Numbered from the stretch's first letter, positions 51,754-61,543 are shown. The stretch is 64,000 nt of DNA from Thermoprotei archaeon (GCA_003649205.1 QMRC01000001.1:1-64000); one strand, 5' to 3'. Translations and numbers: made by a program. Notes: a model not told the origin generated them from the letters alone.

Positions 51754-52698
51754 ATGGAGCACGAATTAATAATTAATGTAGTTCAAGTCCTGCGTAAAAC
51801 AAGTGATGAGGTAAGTGCTATAAGTTCATCACATCGCAAGTACTCATTCAATGTAGTTGCTAAGAATGTCAAGGGTAAGAACTTAGTACTCTCAGTAACT
51901 GCTGATGTTGACAGAGTTAGTAAGAGAGCTGTTAAGGATCTCGTAGTCCTATCATACACAACTAAGTCAGTACCTCTAATCGTCAGTAATAAGTGTAAGG
52001 GTAAGGAGCTTGCTGAAGGTGTTGTATACAAGAGGTTCGGTATCTATACAATAAACTTTGAGACGTTTAAAGATATGCTAGAGGAAGAGAAGTATCCTCA
52101 GTTCTATTCCGAGAAGGGAGGTATCTACGTTAGAATTAAGGGTAGGGTACTTAGGCAATTGAGAGAGAAGTACAATCTCTCACTCGGTGAAGTAGCTAGA
52201 TCAATAGGCTTAACCAGGAAAGCAATATACGAGTACGAGAGGGATAGCATGGATGCTTCTGCTGCTGTTGCCCAGAAGCTAATTGAGTTATTTGGTGAGG
52301 AAATTATTGAGGAGATAAATCCAATGGAGTGGAATATCAGTAAGGAAGAACTTCATAGATTGATCGATGAGAATAGGGAGATTAGTAAGCTGAGTAAGAG
52401 TGTTAGAGAGGTATTTCCCGAAGACGACTATGAGTTGTATGAACTTTACCGGTGTCCCTTTGATGCTGTTGCACATAGTAAGCACGAGAACATATTTCTT
52501 AAGGTAATCTACAGCAGAGAAGGTAGGAGGATTCAGAGAGGAGATATTAGTGAGGTTACTGTAATAGGTGAAGTCGCTAGAGTTCTAGACGCGAAACTAG
52601 CTTTCTTAGTTCCTGATAGGAATACCTACGAGTTAGTTAGAGATGCTATACCTAGTGATGTTGAGTGTGAGATACTGACTAGCAGTGAGAAGAGGTGA
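51754..52698 (+). CDS. Archaeal HTH-type transcriptional regulator
   Basis: The 314-residue protein has an N-terminal alpha/beta domain (LVLSVTADVDRVSKRAVKDLVVLSYTTKS) and a central XRE-type HTH (LRQLREKYNLSLGEVARSIGLTRKAIYEYER). The C-terminal half is variable. It matches the archaeal HTH family of COG1395. ATG 51754 fits a leaderless start from TTTTTATTTTAA at 51720-51731; the TTG at 51733 lies inside this promoter. The target is unknown. Confidence 0.85.
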   Translation: MEHELIINVVQVLRKTSDEVSAISSSHRKYSFNVVAKNVKGKNLVLSVTADVDRVSKRAVKDLVVLSYTTKSVPLIVSNKCKGKELAEGVVYKRFGIYTINFETFKDMLEEEKYPQFYSEKGGIYVRIKGRVLRQLREKYNLSLGEVARSIGLTRKAIYEYERDSMDASAAVAQKLIELFGEEIIEEINPMEWNISKEELHRLIDENREISKLSKSVREVFPEDDYELYELYRCPFDAVAHSKHENIFLKVIYSREGRRIQRGDISEVTVIGEVARVLDAKLAFLVPDRNTYELVRDAIPSDVECEILTSSEKR

Positions 52699-52719
52699 CG
52701 TGAGATACCAATCAAGGTC

Positions 52720-53253
52720 TTGATAACAGGGAGGCCTGGAATTGGTAAGACCACAGCTATTAAGAAGGTAGCTGACTTACTTAGGACGAGAGGAGTTAAG
52801 GTAGGTGGTATGATAACTCTCGAAGTTAGGGAAAGAGGTAGGAGAGTTGGATTTAAGATAGTTGACTTAGCTACAGGTCGTGAAGGAGTTCTAGCGTGGG
52901 TAGGTTCCTCCGGAGGACCACGCGTTGGTAAGTATGTAGTCAATCTTAGGGATCTAGAGGATGTAGGTGTGAGAGCAATCTTAGATGCTATCGAGTTTGC
53001 TGAAGTTGTGTTCTGTGATGAGATTGGCCCCATGGAGTTGCACTCAGATAAGTTTAAGGAAGCAATTGAAAGAGCTTTGGCATCAGATAAGCAATTTGTA
53101 GGTACCATACATATCAGGGCAGATCGTGATCCATTCTGTAGGTACCTAAAGGAGAGGTACAGACTTAAGATCATCGAGTTAACTCTAGCAAATAGGGACC
53201 GTATACCGCTAGAGATAAGTTCCGAAATTCTTAGGGTACTTGGAAGGACATGA
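52720..53253 (+). CDS. NTPase THEP1 (nucleoside-triphosphatase)
   Basis: The 177-residue P-loop protein has MITGRPGIGKTTAIKKVADLL, VGGMITLEVRERGRRVGFKIVDL, GPRVGKYVVNL, VVFCDEIGPMELHS and FVGTIHIRADRDPF, all THEP1 motifs. It hydrolyses NTPs. The TTG start cuts off the usual first strand; an ATA codon at 52705 (reading IPIKVLITG) has a GAGGTG 7 bp upstream and would restore it. It overlaps trm1 by 4 bp (ATGA). Confidence 0.9.
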   Translation: MITGRPGIGKTTAIKKVADLLRTRGVKVGGMITLEVRERGRRVGFKIVDLATGREGVLAWVGSSGGPRVGKYVVNLRDLEDVGVRAILDAIEFAEVVFCDEIGPMELHSDKFKEAIERALASDKQFVGTIHIRADRDPFCRYLKERYRLKIIELTLANRDRIPLEISSEILRVLGRT

Positions 53254-54482
53254 GTGAGTTAGAGTTTGCGGTAGTAGAGCTTGAGAAGCTTCTCGGTGTT
53301 AATTTAGTTAAGATCACTGAGGGGCTTGTTGAGTTGTTTATACCTGATCTCTCGAAGTTTAGTGATGGTAGGAGAATTGAGCCTTGTTGGGCCCCTGTCT
53401 TCTACAATCCTAGAATGGTGATGAATCGTGATATCTCAGTTCTAGCAATATCGTACTTCGCTAAGTTGAAGAAAAGGAACATAACCGTGTGTGAACCTCT
53501 ATCAGCTACTGGTGTTAGGGGTTTAAGGTATGCTAAGGAAGTACCTAGTGTTGAGAAGGTTGTTCTAAATGACATTGACTTTAGAGCGTACAAGCTGATT
53601 CTACTCAATACAAAGGTAAATAATCTAGAGGATAAAGTTGAGGTTCACAATGAGGATGCGAACATTCTACTACATACATACACTAAGCGTGGTGAGAGAT
53701 TTGATGTAGTTGACATTGACCCCTTTGGTAGCCCAGTACCGTTTACAGATGCCGCTATTAGAGCAGTGAGAGGTAGAGGATTACTGTGTTTAACAGCTAC
53801 AGACTTAGCGCCTCTCCTCGGTGTTTACCCAAAGGCGTGTTTGAGGAAGTATGGAGCAATTCCTCTTAGAACGGATTTTTCTCCGGAGATTGGTGTTAGG
53901 ATAATGTTGGGGTACTTGGCTAGAGAAGCAGCAAAGCATGAGCTAGGTATCAAACCTCTTCTAGCGTATATACGTCAGCACTATATGAGGGTCTTTGTCG
54001 AGATACTGACGGGAGCATCTAGTAGTAATAAAGCGCTTCAGGAACTTGGTTACTTACTCTTTTGTAGGAGTTGTCTGTGGAGAGCGCTCGAGAAAGGTCA
54101 CGTACCTAGAACTCTAGTATGTCCTAACTGCGGTAGTAAGTTGGAGGTAGCGGGGCCTCTCTGGTGTGGCCCCATATTTGATAGGGATTTCGTACGTGGT
54201 CTTCTTGCTGATTACGAGAGTAGAGCTTACATGCGGAAGAAGGAGTTAACGAAGTTTCTCTCTACAATAGTGAGTGAGGTAGAGGTTAATGAAGTATTTT
54301 ACACAACTAGTGAGCTAGCTAGTAGGTACAGAGTTCAGGAACCTAGCGTTAGCGATGTTGTTGAGAAACTTAGAGAACTAGGTTATAAAGCATGTAGAAC
54401 TCATTTCTCAAGTAAGGGATTTCGAACAGATGCTCCTCTTGATGTAGTTAGTAAGATTGTGAGAGAGCTATCTCCTAAATGA
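53250..54482 (+). CDS. trm1: tRNA (guanine-26,N2-N2)-dimethyltransferase Trm1
   Basis: The 410-residue protein has PVFYNPRMVMNRDISVLAI, CEPLSATGVRGLRYAKE, DVVDIDPFGSPVPFTDAAIRAV and LLCLTATDLAPLLGVYPKAC. A C-terminal zinc site is RSCLWR plus CPNC. It dimethylates G26 (and G27 in some) of tRNA. Translation is coupled to the THEP1 gene by the ATGA overlap. The 3' end overlaps the convergent dehydrogenase by 8 bp. Confidence 0.96.
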   Translation: MSELEFAVVELEKLLGVNLVKITEGLVELFIPDLSKFSDGRRIEPCWAPVFYNPRMVMNRDISVLAISYFAKLKKRNITVCEPLSATGVRGLRYAKEVPSVEKVVLNDIDFRAYKLILLNTKVNNLEDKVEVHNEDANILLHTYTKRGERFDVVDIDPFGSPVPFTDAAIRAVRGRGLLCLTATDLAPLLGVYPKACLRKYGAIPLRTDFSPEIGVRIMLGYLAREAAKHELGIKPLLAYIRQHYMRVFVEILTGASSSNKALQELGYLLFCRSCLWRALEKGHVPRTLVCPNCGSKLEVAGPLWCGPIFDRDFVRGLLADYESRAYMRKKELTKFLSTIVSEVEVNEVFYTTSELASRYRVQEPSVSDVVEKLRELGYKACRTHFSSKGFRTDAPLDVVSKIVRELSPK

Positions 54483-55524
54483 AATCTTCATTCCAAGGTA
54501 TCTCGACTCTCATACCTTTCTCAGCAGATTTCAGTGCATACACTATGCACTTAAGTGCTATGTAACCTACAACACCACTAGTTAGAGGCTCCTTACCGCT
54601 CTTCACGCACTCAATGAAGTGTTTGAGCTCGACTAGTAGAGGTTCATTGTGTGATCCAAGTAATAGTCGCTCCTCACTAATTTCCTTGCTCTGATACGTG
54701 AGCACTAGTGACGTGTAGTCACTATTTGATGTGTAGCTAGCTATACCCTTCTCCTTAACAACTCGTTGAAGCATGTAATCCACAGTGATAACGTAGTTCA
54801 TTGTCTGAATCTCCATTAATCTCCTCTTCATTGTCTGAGAACATAACCAACTAGCTCTCAACTGCGCAACAGTACCTGAAGGATATGTATAGTTAGCAAT
54901 AATATCTACCTCATAGGGGAAGTTACTGACGTACCTTGTCTTAGCTACCACCTCTCTCGGTAATTCATTCAGTACATAGTTACAGATATCAATGTCGTGT
55001 ACTAAGAGATCATGTGCGACACCTAGGTTTAGAGTATACACTGGATTGAAGGGGCCAGGACCGATTCTCACACTATATATGTTGACTACTTCTTCACCCT
55101 CACTTCTCAACCTGGATAGTATGTTAAGTAGGTGACTTACAACCGGCTCAAACCTAACGATATGTCCCACCATTAGTACCCTACCTAGTTTCTTAGCTTC
55201 GAGAACTAGCTCACGAGCTTCCTCGATCGTTGTTGCAATTGGCTTCTCAACAAAGACGTGAGAGTGAGGTAGGAGTTTCTTGACCACTACGTAGTGGTAC
55301 TTCGTGGGGACAGCTACTACGTATGCATCGTACTTGCTGTGTCTAATTTCATCAATACTACCATACACCTCATTAACTAGGTACCTCTTTGCTAATTCCT
55401 TAGCTCTTGAGATATCTATATCACAGATAGCTAGATCCTCGATATCTCCCTGATCCCTCAACCTAGCTAGAACACGAATGATGTTTCTACCCCACCTACC
55501 GACACCAATACAGCAGATTCTCAT
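54475..55524 (-). CDS. Gfo/Idh/MocA family NAD(P)-dependent oxidoreductase
   Basis: With start ATG 55524 the product has 349 residues: MRICCIGVGRWGRNIIRVLARL (Rossmann), DAYVVAVPTKYHYVVVKKLL, VFVEKPIATTIEEA, then VGHIVRFEP and LLVHDIDICNYVL. The EKP motif and HD are standard in the family. Substrate is a sugar or related polyol, undetermined. A longer open frame to 55686 would run into the divergent kinase gene and is non-conserved, so I reject it. Confidence 0.88.
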   Translation of the reverse strand: MRICCIGVGRWGRNIIRVLARLRDQGDIEDLAICDIDISRAKELAKRYLVNEVYGSIDEIRHSKYDAYVVAVPTKYHYVVVKKLLPHSHVFVEKPIATTIEEARELVLEAKKLGRVLMVGHIVRFEPVVSHLLNILSRLRSEGEEVVNIYSVRIGPGPFNPVYTLNLGVAHDLLVHDIDICNYVLNELPREVVAKTRYVSNFPYEVDIIANYTYPSGTVAQLRASWLCSQTMKRRLMEIQTMNYVITVDYMLQRVVKEKGIASYTSNSDYTSLVLTYQSKEISEERLLLGSHNEPLLVELKHFIECVKSGKEPLTSGVVGYIALKCIVYALKSAEKGMRVEIPWNEDFI

Positions 55525-55591
55525 ACCTACCGTCCTCGAGTAAGTTTGGTAGCAGGTATATATCAGTGAGCACCCTCTACTATGCGAGACT

Positions 55592-56155
55592 ATGAAGTTA
55601 GTACTCTTAACTGGTTTACCAGGATCTGGTAAGAGCTTAGTTGCTAAGCTACTTAGTGAGTACCTGAGAGCACCTACCGTAAACATGGGTGATGTTGTTA
55701 GAGAGGAGGCTAGGAGACGCGGATTACCTGAATCCAGAGAGGTATTGTCAAATATAGCGATTGAGCTGAGGAAGAACTATGGTAGTGACGCTATTGCCAA
55801 GCTAACGTACGAGTACTGGCTGAGGAAGCTCGAAGGTAGAGCAGAGGTAGTTATTGTTGATGGTGTTAGGAGTTGGGATGAAGTCAACTACTTTAAGCAA
55901 CGTTTCGGTGACGTTCTCGTAGTTGCTGTTCACGCGTCTCCTAGAACAAGATTCAGAAGGCTCAGGGAACGTGGTAGAAGCGATGATCCTAGATCCTGGA
56001 TCGAGTTTGTTAAGCGAGACCTTGCTGAGCTGAGTATGGGTGTTGGTACCGTAATTGCTCTTGCTGACTACGTTATTACTAATGAGAAAAACTCTTTGAC
56101 TGAGCTTGAATCTAAGGTACGCGAATTAGCGGAGTTGATTAAGCATGAGAGTTGA
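55592..56155 (+). CDS. UPF0200 family nucleotide kinase-like protein
   Basis: The 187-residue P-loop protein has LLTGLPGSGKSLVAKLLSEYL, MGDVVREEARRRGL, VVIVDGVRSWDEV and RRLRERGRSDDP. The family resembles dephospho-CoA kinase and dNMP kinases; it has no proven role. The UPF0201 gene overlaps its end by 11 bp, a conserved archaeal pair. Confidence 0.88.
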   Translation: MKLVLLTGLPGSGKSLVAKLLSEYLRAPTVNMGDVVREEARRRGLPESREVLSNIAIELRKNYGSDAIAKLTYEYWLRKLEGRAEVVIVDGVRSWDEVNYFKQRFGDVLVVAVHASPRTRFRRLRERGRSDDPRSWIEFVKRDLAELSMGVGTVIALADYVITNEKNSLTELESKVRELAELIKHES

Positions 56156-56582
56156 GGTCTGGGTCGAGCTACGTGATACAGAGGATAGGGATAAGGTATT
56201 ACGTGCTCTAAATAATGTCTTCACGCCTAGAGAGGTTAGAGAAGAGGTTATTGAGGGTAGGAAGTATGTTGTAGCTAGAGGTGAAGGCTCGCACTGCTTA
56301 CTTAAGCTATATAAGTTAATTCGCGAAGAGGAGATACACGACGCAGCAAGAGAAAACATCAGGAGAGGTATACGTGGTAATACAATTATCTTCCACCTAA
56401 ATAAGCAAGCAGCATACAGTGGATTAGCTGTGTTCTGTACTGTACCTCATAAGGAAAGTCCTCTCGGGCCTATAACATTCATCGTTACCTGTAGTGATCC
56501 TAGGAGATTTCTCGACTGGATAGCACCGAAGACATTCCGAGGGCAAGTAGTGTACGAAGCTAAGCCACCTGATGATCCTTAA
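56145..56582 (+). CDS. UPF0201 family protein
   Basis: The 145-residue protein has VWVELRDTEDRDKVLRALNNVF, REEIHDAARENIRRG and FHLNKQAAYSGLAVFC with SPLGPITFIV, characteristic of UPF0201. The fold is two ferredoxin-like halves related to ribosomal L5 proteins. No catalytic activity is known. It is co-transcribed with the UPF0200 kinase-like gene. Confidence 0.88.
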   Translation: MRVEVWVELRDTEDRDKVLRALNNVFTPREVREEVIEGRKYVVARGEGSHCLLKLYKLIREEEIHDAARENIRRGIRGNTIIFHLNKQAAYSGLAVFCTVPHKESPLGPITFIVTCSDPRRFLDWIAPKTFRGQVVYEAKPPDDP

Positions 56583-56608
56583 CTACGATCGCGAATATCT
56601 ACTGAAAT

Positions 56609-57538
56609 TTACTCGTGATCGATCTTAATCCAATCCATGTCCTTTGGTAAGTACACATTACTGAATTCTTCTTCAGCTTCTTTGAGTAGGTGCCCTTCCT
56701 GCTCGGTATACCTAGGACTTATGTGGAAGAGTATCAGTGACCTAACTCCTGCTTCTTTTGCTACCCAAGCTGCCTCTCTAGCTGTTGAGTGCATGCTCTC
56801 AATAGCTTTATCTCTATCTCTATCCATGAAGGTTGCCTCATGGATTAGTATATCAGCTCCCTTAGCTAACTTAATGAGTTTCTCACATGGTCTAGTATCA
56901 CCACTATAGACAAGCTTCAGACCTCTCCTAGGCTCATCACATACATCGCGTGGATGGACAACTATACCATTAGGAAGTACAACACTCTGACCACTCTGAA
57001 GTAATTTCCAGTACCTAACCGGTACACCTAATGCTCTTGCTCTCTCAGGGTGGAAAGTACCCGGTAGCTCCTTTTCCTCAATAGCGAAGGCATAGGTTGT
57101 TATTGAGTGTTCAACTCTAACAGCCTTTACACAGTACCTACCGAAGTCTAGAACTTCAACCTCGTTCTTCAGTTCCTTAATTAGGAGCCTATACCCTCTC
57201 TCAGAGTGCGACTTTGAACTTGCTTGAGAGCGCTTCAAGATCGTATCCATAATCTCAGCAATACCTTCAGGGCCAATTACCAAGAGTTCTCTTGTTCTAC
57301 CTGAGAGTGCTAGTGTTTGAAGGAAACCAAAGAGGCCAAAGTAATGATCACCATGGAGGTGTGAGATCAAGATCTTCATTTCCTTATTGACACCGAACCC
57401 TATCCTAAGGTACCTGTACTGCATACCCTCTCCGCAATCGAGAATCAATACTTCACTTCCCCACCTAATAGCTATGGAGGGTAATGCTCTTGTAGATGTA
57501 GGCATACCTGATCCAGTACCTAGAAATACGAGATCCAC
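56609..57538 (-). CDS. rnz: Ribonuclease Z
   Basis: The 309-residue metallo-beta-lactamase protein has FLGTGSGMPTSTRALPSIAI, LISHLHGDHYFGLFGFL (HxHxDH), VYSGDTRP and ILIHEATF with LILFHISPRY. It cleaves 3' trailers from pre-tRNA. The exosite arm is short, as in the short-form RNase Z. It follows the Trm-G10-type gene by one base, forming a tRNA-maturation operon. The 29038 tRNA without encoded CCA would be a typical substrate. Confidence 0.95.
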   Translation of the reverse strand: MDLVFLGTGSGMPTSTRALPSIAIRWGSEVLILDCGEGMQYRYLRIGFGVNKEMKILISHLHGDHYFGLFGFLQTLALSGRTRELLVIGPEGIAEIMDTILKRSQASSKSHSERGYRLLIKELKNEVEVLDFGRYCVKAVRVEHSITTYAFAIEEKELPGTFHPERARALGVPVRYWKLLQSGQSVVLPNGIVVHPRDVCDEPRRGLKLVYSGDTRPCEKLIKLAKGADILIHEATFMDRDRDKAIESMHSTAREAAWVAKEAGVRSLILFHISPRYTEQEGHLLKEAEEEFSNVYLPKDMDWIKIDHE

Positions 57539-57539
57539 A

Positions 57540-58625
57540 CTACTTCACCTTCCTCACAACCTCAACAATCCTAGTCAGTGAACTATGTACACGCATACTA
57601 TGTTTCTCAACTACTGCAAATCCGTGATCTCTCAAGTAATCACTAACATCAATCCACGAGGGGTGGGCAAAGCACATGTACTTCCCCCTCTTCAACACCA
57701 TAGAAGAGCACTCAATGAACTTCCTAAGAAGCTCCTCAAGAGGAGTTTTCTTAGTGCTAGCTGCCCTACCGTAAGGAGGATCAGTTGCTATAGCATCGAC
57801 ACACTCATGTCTAAAACCTAGCCTCCTTGCGTCACCAAGTACAACACCAATAGACTTAACCGAGTAGTACTCAGTATTCACAGCAGACCCCCTAACCATG
57901 AACTCATCAATATCAACACCAACACACTCGCAACCAATTAAACCAGCCTCGACAAGTATACCTCCAACACCACAGAAAGGATCGAGAACTACACCACCTC
58001 TAGGTGCTCTCGCTAAATTAACGAAAAGTCTTGATGTGTACGCATCTAAGCTACTTGGGTGAAATACAGGTCTTCTTCTTGGTCTTCTCTCCTGAAAAGA
58101 ACCTCTATTAACTTCGCGTAGAACCCTACCTATGATAGCTCTATTACCTGTAACAATACAGACAATAACTTCATCGGGGTTACGTACATCAACCTTAGCA
58201 CATCCACATACCCTCTTCAGGATGGTAGCACCCATACTCTTCTCAACCTGGTACTTACTCAATCCTGCACCATAGGTCTTTACTCTAATCAACCTACACA
58301 CAAAGGACTTGCCTTTAAGGAAGGACCAATCAACGCTATCTACCGCTGCAACGATATCACTGAGAGCAACTCCCTCAACAGCAGCAAGTTCCTCACAGAT
58401 AAGCTTTGTCATCGACAATCGTGTAGCAATTACATCAACATCTAGATTCCTGACCTCAAGTCTAAGTACTTGATCAAGTACATCAACAACTTTATACTCA
58501 ATACCTTCAGTCTCTAAAGTAGCTACAAATTCAGCTCTGGGTAGAGACTCATGCTCACCAGAGAGCAATGCAAATAATCTCTTCCAAATCATACCCACAT
58601 CGACATAGGAGAAGAAACTTATCAA
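57540..58625 (-). CDS. THUMP-domain tRNA guanine-N2 methyltransferase (Trm11/TrmG10 type)
   Basis: The 361-residue protein has an N-terminal THUMP-like RNA-binding part (about 50-165) and a C-terminal Rossmann methylase with VVLDPFCGVGGILVEAGLIGCECVGVDID and ATDPPYGRAAS. The DPPY motif indicates N2-guanine methylation, likely at G10 of tRNA. It sits upstream of rnz on the same strand. Confidence 0.9.
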   Translation of the reverse strand: MISFFSYVDVGMIWKRLFALLSGEHESLPRAEFVATLETEGIEYKVVDVLDQVLRLEVRNLDVDVIATRLSMTKLICEELAAVEGVALSDIVAAVDSVDWSFLKGKSFVCRLIRVKTYGAGLSKYQVEKSMGATILKRVCGCAKVDVRNPDEVIVCIVTGNRAIIGRVLREVNRGSFQERRPRRRPVFHPSSLDAYTSRLFVNLARAPRGGVVLDPFCGVGGILVEAGLIGCECVGVDIDEFMVRGSAVNTEYYSVKSIGVVLGDARRLGFRHECVDAIATDPPYGRAASTKKTPLEELLRKFIECSSMVLKRGKYMCFAHPSWIDVSDYLRDHGFAVVEKHSMRVHSSLTRIVEVVRKVK

Positions 58626-58641
58626 CCGTACTCACGAGGGA

Positions 58642-59739
58642 TTAGCTTGTCCTCAGTATCTGTTGAATTCTCTTCATGCTCCATGAAGATAAGAGAACTG
58701 TGTACAGCGAGAGGAGTATGTAGGCAATAGCTAGTATAGGTGAACCAGTACCTAATACAATCCTCGATATTTCTGTCAGTACCCACCTAAGTGGTACAAA
58801 TGCAGGAACCATCATGAGCAGTCTACGGTATAGCACACCTCTTGCCTCAAAGTGCTCAAGTATGAAGACTACCATAACTATTATCACAAGCACTATAATC
58901 ACATCGACAACATATGCGAATCCAACCGTAGCAACGAGTACAGTAATTGGTGTTGAAGGATTGGGAGCTTTTGCAGCGCTAAGCGTTGATGATAGGATCA
59001 ATAGAGCGAACAGCGAAACCGTCGTAGTTAGAGGATACTTACCGAAAGTATTTCGAAGTACTTTCCTCAGTACTTCACCTAAGTTAAAGGCTACCCACAA
59101 CATAGCTAAACCTATCAAAGCAACTATCGCAGTACCTACAATCCTGAGCACTATCATAGGTATCCACTGTGCAACGGCATAAAGTAGTAGCAAGACCCCA
59201 GGAATACCGAGAGCATACCTTCTATACGCAGGCTCTTCTATCAGTTTCTTGAGATAGTACTTCAGCAAAACAACACTCTCCTCAACACCTCTAGATTGCT
59301 TAACTATTATCCTCCTAACAACTACATAGCGAACTCTAGATTGTAGCAGTGGTAACACCTTCTCATCCGTAGGACTATCACAGACCAGTACGATGGTATC
59401 AGCACCTACCCTACTAAGTACGTGATCTACCTCTGCCTCTAGCTTGAGATCAGATGCTACACTTTCTTCCGGTAGTCCAGTTACGAGAGCGATCTCCACT
59501 CTATCTCTTCCTATGGATGCAGCTAGTGAGTCGTAGATCTGAATAGCGGCGAATAGTGCATTAACATCAGCATCATCCGGAGCACGTAGTGCATACTCAG
59601 TAGCAACCTTAACTAACTGATCTCTTCCAGTAAGTGGTGTACGGACACCCAGCTTCGAACCTACATCATTGTCCCTATCCACACAGAGAACCAATACCTT
59701 ACTTGAGTGCCTTAGCGCTTCGTACACAGTAAACCCCAA
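58642..59739 (-). CDS. DUF373 family membrane protein
   Basis: The 365-residue protein has an N-terminal soluble alpha/beta domain of about 150 residues (LVLCVDRDNDVGSKLGVRTP, IALVTGLPEESVASDL, TIVLVCDSPTDEKVLP), then about six transmembrane helices. These are DUF373 signatures. The function is unknown. The possible frame start is TTG/ATG around 59739. It is one of four minus-strand genes whose order (GPN GTPase, coiled coil, DUF373, Trm) may be an operon. Confidence 0.88.
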   Translation of the reverse strand: MGFTVYEALRHSSKVLVLCVDRDNDVGSKLGVRTPLTGRDQLVKVATEYALRAPDDADVNALFAAIQIYDSLAASIGRDRVEIALVTGLPEESVASDLKLEAEVDHVLSRVGADTIVLVCDSPTDEKVLPLLQSRVRYVVVRRIIVKQSRGVEESVVLLKYYLKKLIEEPAYRRYALGIPGVLLLLYAVAQWIPMIVLRIVGTAIVALIGLAMLWVAFNLGEVLRKVLRNTFGKYPLTTTVSLFALLILSSTLSAAKAPNPSTPITVLVATVGFAYVVDVIIVLVIIVMVVFILEHFEARGVLYRRLLMMVPAFVPLRWVLTEISRIVLGTGSPILAIAYILLSLYTVLLSSWSMKRIQQILRTS

Positions 59740-59775
59740 TTAGAGACCGAAGTTCTGCATATTAACGCTATCGAA

Positions 59776-60720
59776 CTACTTCGGGTATTCCAGTAGACCA
59801 GCTTCGTACAGTATCTTAAGCTCCTCAAGAGATACTCTCTCACCACGCTTATACTTCTCATAGATCTTGAGGGCTCTCTCCATGAGGGCACCTCTCCTCT
59901 CTGAAAGCTTCTTAGCTATAATCTCAGCTTTCTTCATCAGCTTCAGTCTTCTCAATTCTTCCTCAAGCTCCTGAATTCTAGCTCTAATACTCCTCGATTG
60001 CTCAGCTAGCTCACTCAATCTCTTCTTAAGATTATCTCTCCTGCTCTTTAACCGCTCTAGCTCAGTTACGAGAGAAGAGATTTCCTCCTTCAACTGCTTA
60101 ATCCTCTCCTTACAGGGGAGTATCTTCATCTCGTACGTATCCTGCATCTTAGCTCTAAGCTCATCGAATTCCCTAGCCAGCTCATTGTACTTCCTCCTTA
60201 GTTCATCAATTGTCTTCTGTAAGTTCTTCGTCTTAGTAATCACCTTGAACTGAAATTCAAGCTCAGCAATCTTCTTCAATATCTCCTTTTCCCACTCAAG
60301 ATTTGTGGGGGCAGTTTCGTAAGCCCACTCAAGTTTCTCGAGCAGTTCAAGGACTTTGCTCTCGTCTTGTTCACGACCTCTAATATGGGGTAAGAGCGCT
60401 CTTAAGTGATCTTTGAGTACACGAATGTACTCCCTACATCTAGCTAGTTCCTGCCTAATTTCGTTCCTTTTACCTCTTAAAGACCTAAGTTCCTGAATAG
60501 CTAGATCTCTCTCATTTCTCAAACTTTGAAGAACTTGTTTCTTCTCACGAATCCTTACACGAATAGAATTCAGCTCCTCAACAACTCTAGCTAATTCAGC
60601 TCTAACCTCGTTACGTTCAATCTGGCATCTCTCAAGCTCTTCACGAAGCTTCTTCAATTGCTCCATCACTTCACTGATCTTCTTATCGATGTCACTTGTA
60701 CCTACTGACATCAAAGTCAC
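59776..60720 (-). CDS. Archaeal coiled-coil protein
   Basis: The 314-residue protein is almost entirely charged heptads (IDKKISEVMEQLKKLREELERC through RRDNLKKRLSELAEQSRSIR). The non-coiled C-terminus is KIYEKYKRGERVSLEELKILYEAGLL. This matches the conserved archaeal coiled-coil family of COG1340. The hinge near 95-125 (REYIRVLKDHLRALLPHIRGREQDES) suggests an antiparallel hairpin. Function is unknown. Confidence 0.85.
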   Translation of the reverse strand: MTLMSVGTSDIDKKISEVMEQLKKLREELERCQIERNEVRAELARVVEELNSIRVRIREKKQVLQSLRNERDLAIQELRSLRGKRNEIRQELARCREYIRVLKDHLRALLPHIRGREQDESKVLELLEKLEWAYETAPTNLEWEKEILKKIAELEFQFKVITKTKNLQKTIDELRRKYNELAREFDELRAKMQDTYEMKILPCKERIKQLKEEISSLVTELERLKSRRDNLKKRLSELAEQSRSIRARIQELEEELRRLKLMKKAEIIAKKLSERRGALMERALKIYEKYKRGERVSLEELKILYEAGLLEYPK

Positions 60721-60775
60721 ACTCTCCCTACCATAGGGCTTTAGTGCTCTTTTAATGTTACGTCATGTCACTACA

Positions 60776-61543
60776 CTAGGGTAGAGTTACGTAATCTTCA
60801 CCACCAACATAGATCTGCTGCAGAACAGCATAGAGGGAGTCAATACCTTCACCGGTCTTCGCAGATACAGGCAATACTCTAGTCATACTCCAGACCTTAC
60901 TCAGTAAGGAGCAGACGTCTCTAGAGATCTCACGCTCAAATCCGCTATGTTCAAGTTCAATCCTGCTATAGAGCTCATCTACGTTCTCAGCCCATTCACA
61001 AATCTCATCAACTACCTTCCTCTCCACCAAGTCTATCTTTGTCAATACATTTAGCTGAGGTCTCTGCAGTCTATAGTAGCAGGATAGGGACAACAACATA
61101 GCCGATACGAAGGATGCTGGTCTTGAGGCAAAAACTACATCAAAGAGAAATAGTACAGCAGCTCTCTCAGCACTTAAGGTATTGACTATGTGTGGTCCAA
61201 CAGCTCTAAACACAAATAACTCGATTTGACCTGGAGTATCAACAAGCACGTACCCCGGTCTCAAATCATTTATCTCACGCTGTATTTCCTCTGCATTCAA
61301 AGCGATGTAGTCTGCAGCAGCTATGATAGCTGCATTAGGACCTAGGTTGTACTCCTCCATTAACTTCCTAGCTGTTACGTACTCCCTAACATCAACATCA
61401 GGAGTATAGGGTAGCCACTCAGCAGCAGGATCGAGATTCACGATTATAGTATCCATATCGTGCTCTATTAACCAATTGTAGAGTGCGGCAACTAAGGTCG
61501 ATTTCCCAGAACCTGCTGGTCCAACAACAAATACAGTGAACAT
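60776..61543 (-). CDS. GPN-loop GTPase
   Basis: The 255-residue GTPase has P-loop VVGPAGSGKSTLVAALYNWL, the GPN insert EYNLGPNAAIIAA, DTPGQIELFVF and NVLTKIDLV. Archaeal GPN proteins form homodimers; eukaryotic paralogs assist RNA polymerase II assembly. It is the first of the minus-strand run leading to the coiled-coil protein. Confidence 0.93.
   Translation of the reverse strand: MFTVFVVGPAGSGKSTLVAALYNWLIEHDMDTIIVNLDPAAEWLPYTPDVDVREYVTARKLMEEYNLGPNAAIIAAADYIALNAEEIQREINDLRPGYVLVDTPGQIELFVFRAVGPHIVNTLSAERAAVLFLFDVVFASRPASFVSAMLLSLSCYYRLQRPQLNVLTKIDLVERKVVDEICEWAENVDELYSRIELEHSGFEREISRDVCSLLSKVWSMTRVLPVSAKTGEGIDSLYAVLQQIYVGGEDYVTLP

Noticed and set aside
52626..53174. Minus-strand 182-codon frame
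   Set aside because: Antisense shadow of THEP1 and the HTH gene; biased composition.
55525..55686. N-terminal extension of the Gfo/Idh/MocA gene
   Set aside because: It overlaps the divergent UPF0200 start; the Rossmann motif starts at MRICCIG, so the conserved protein begins at 55524.
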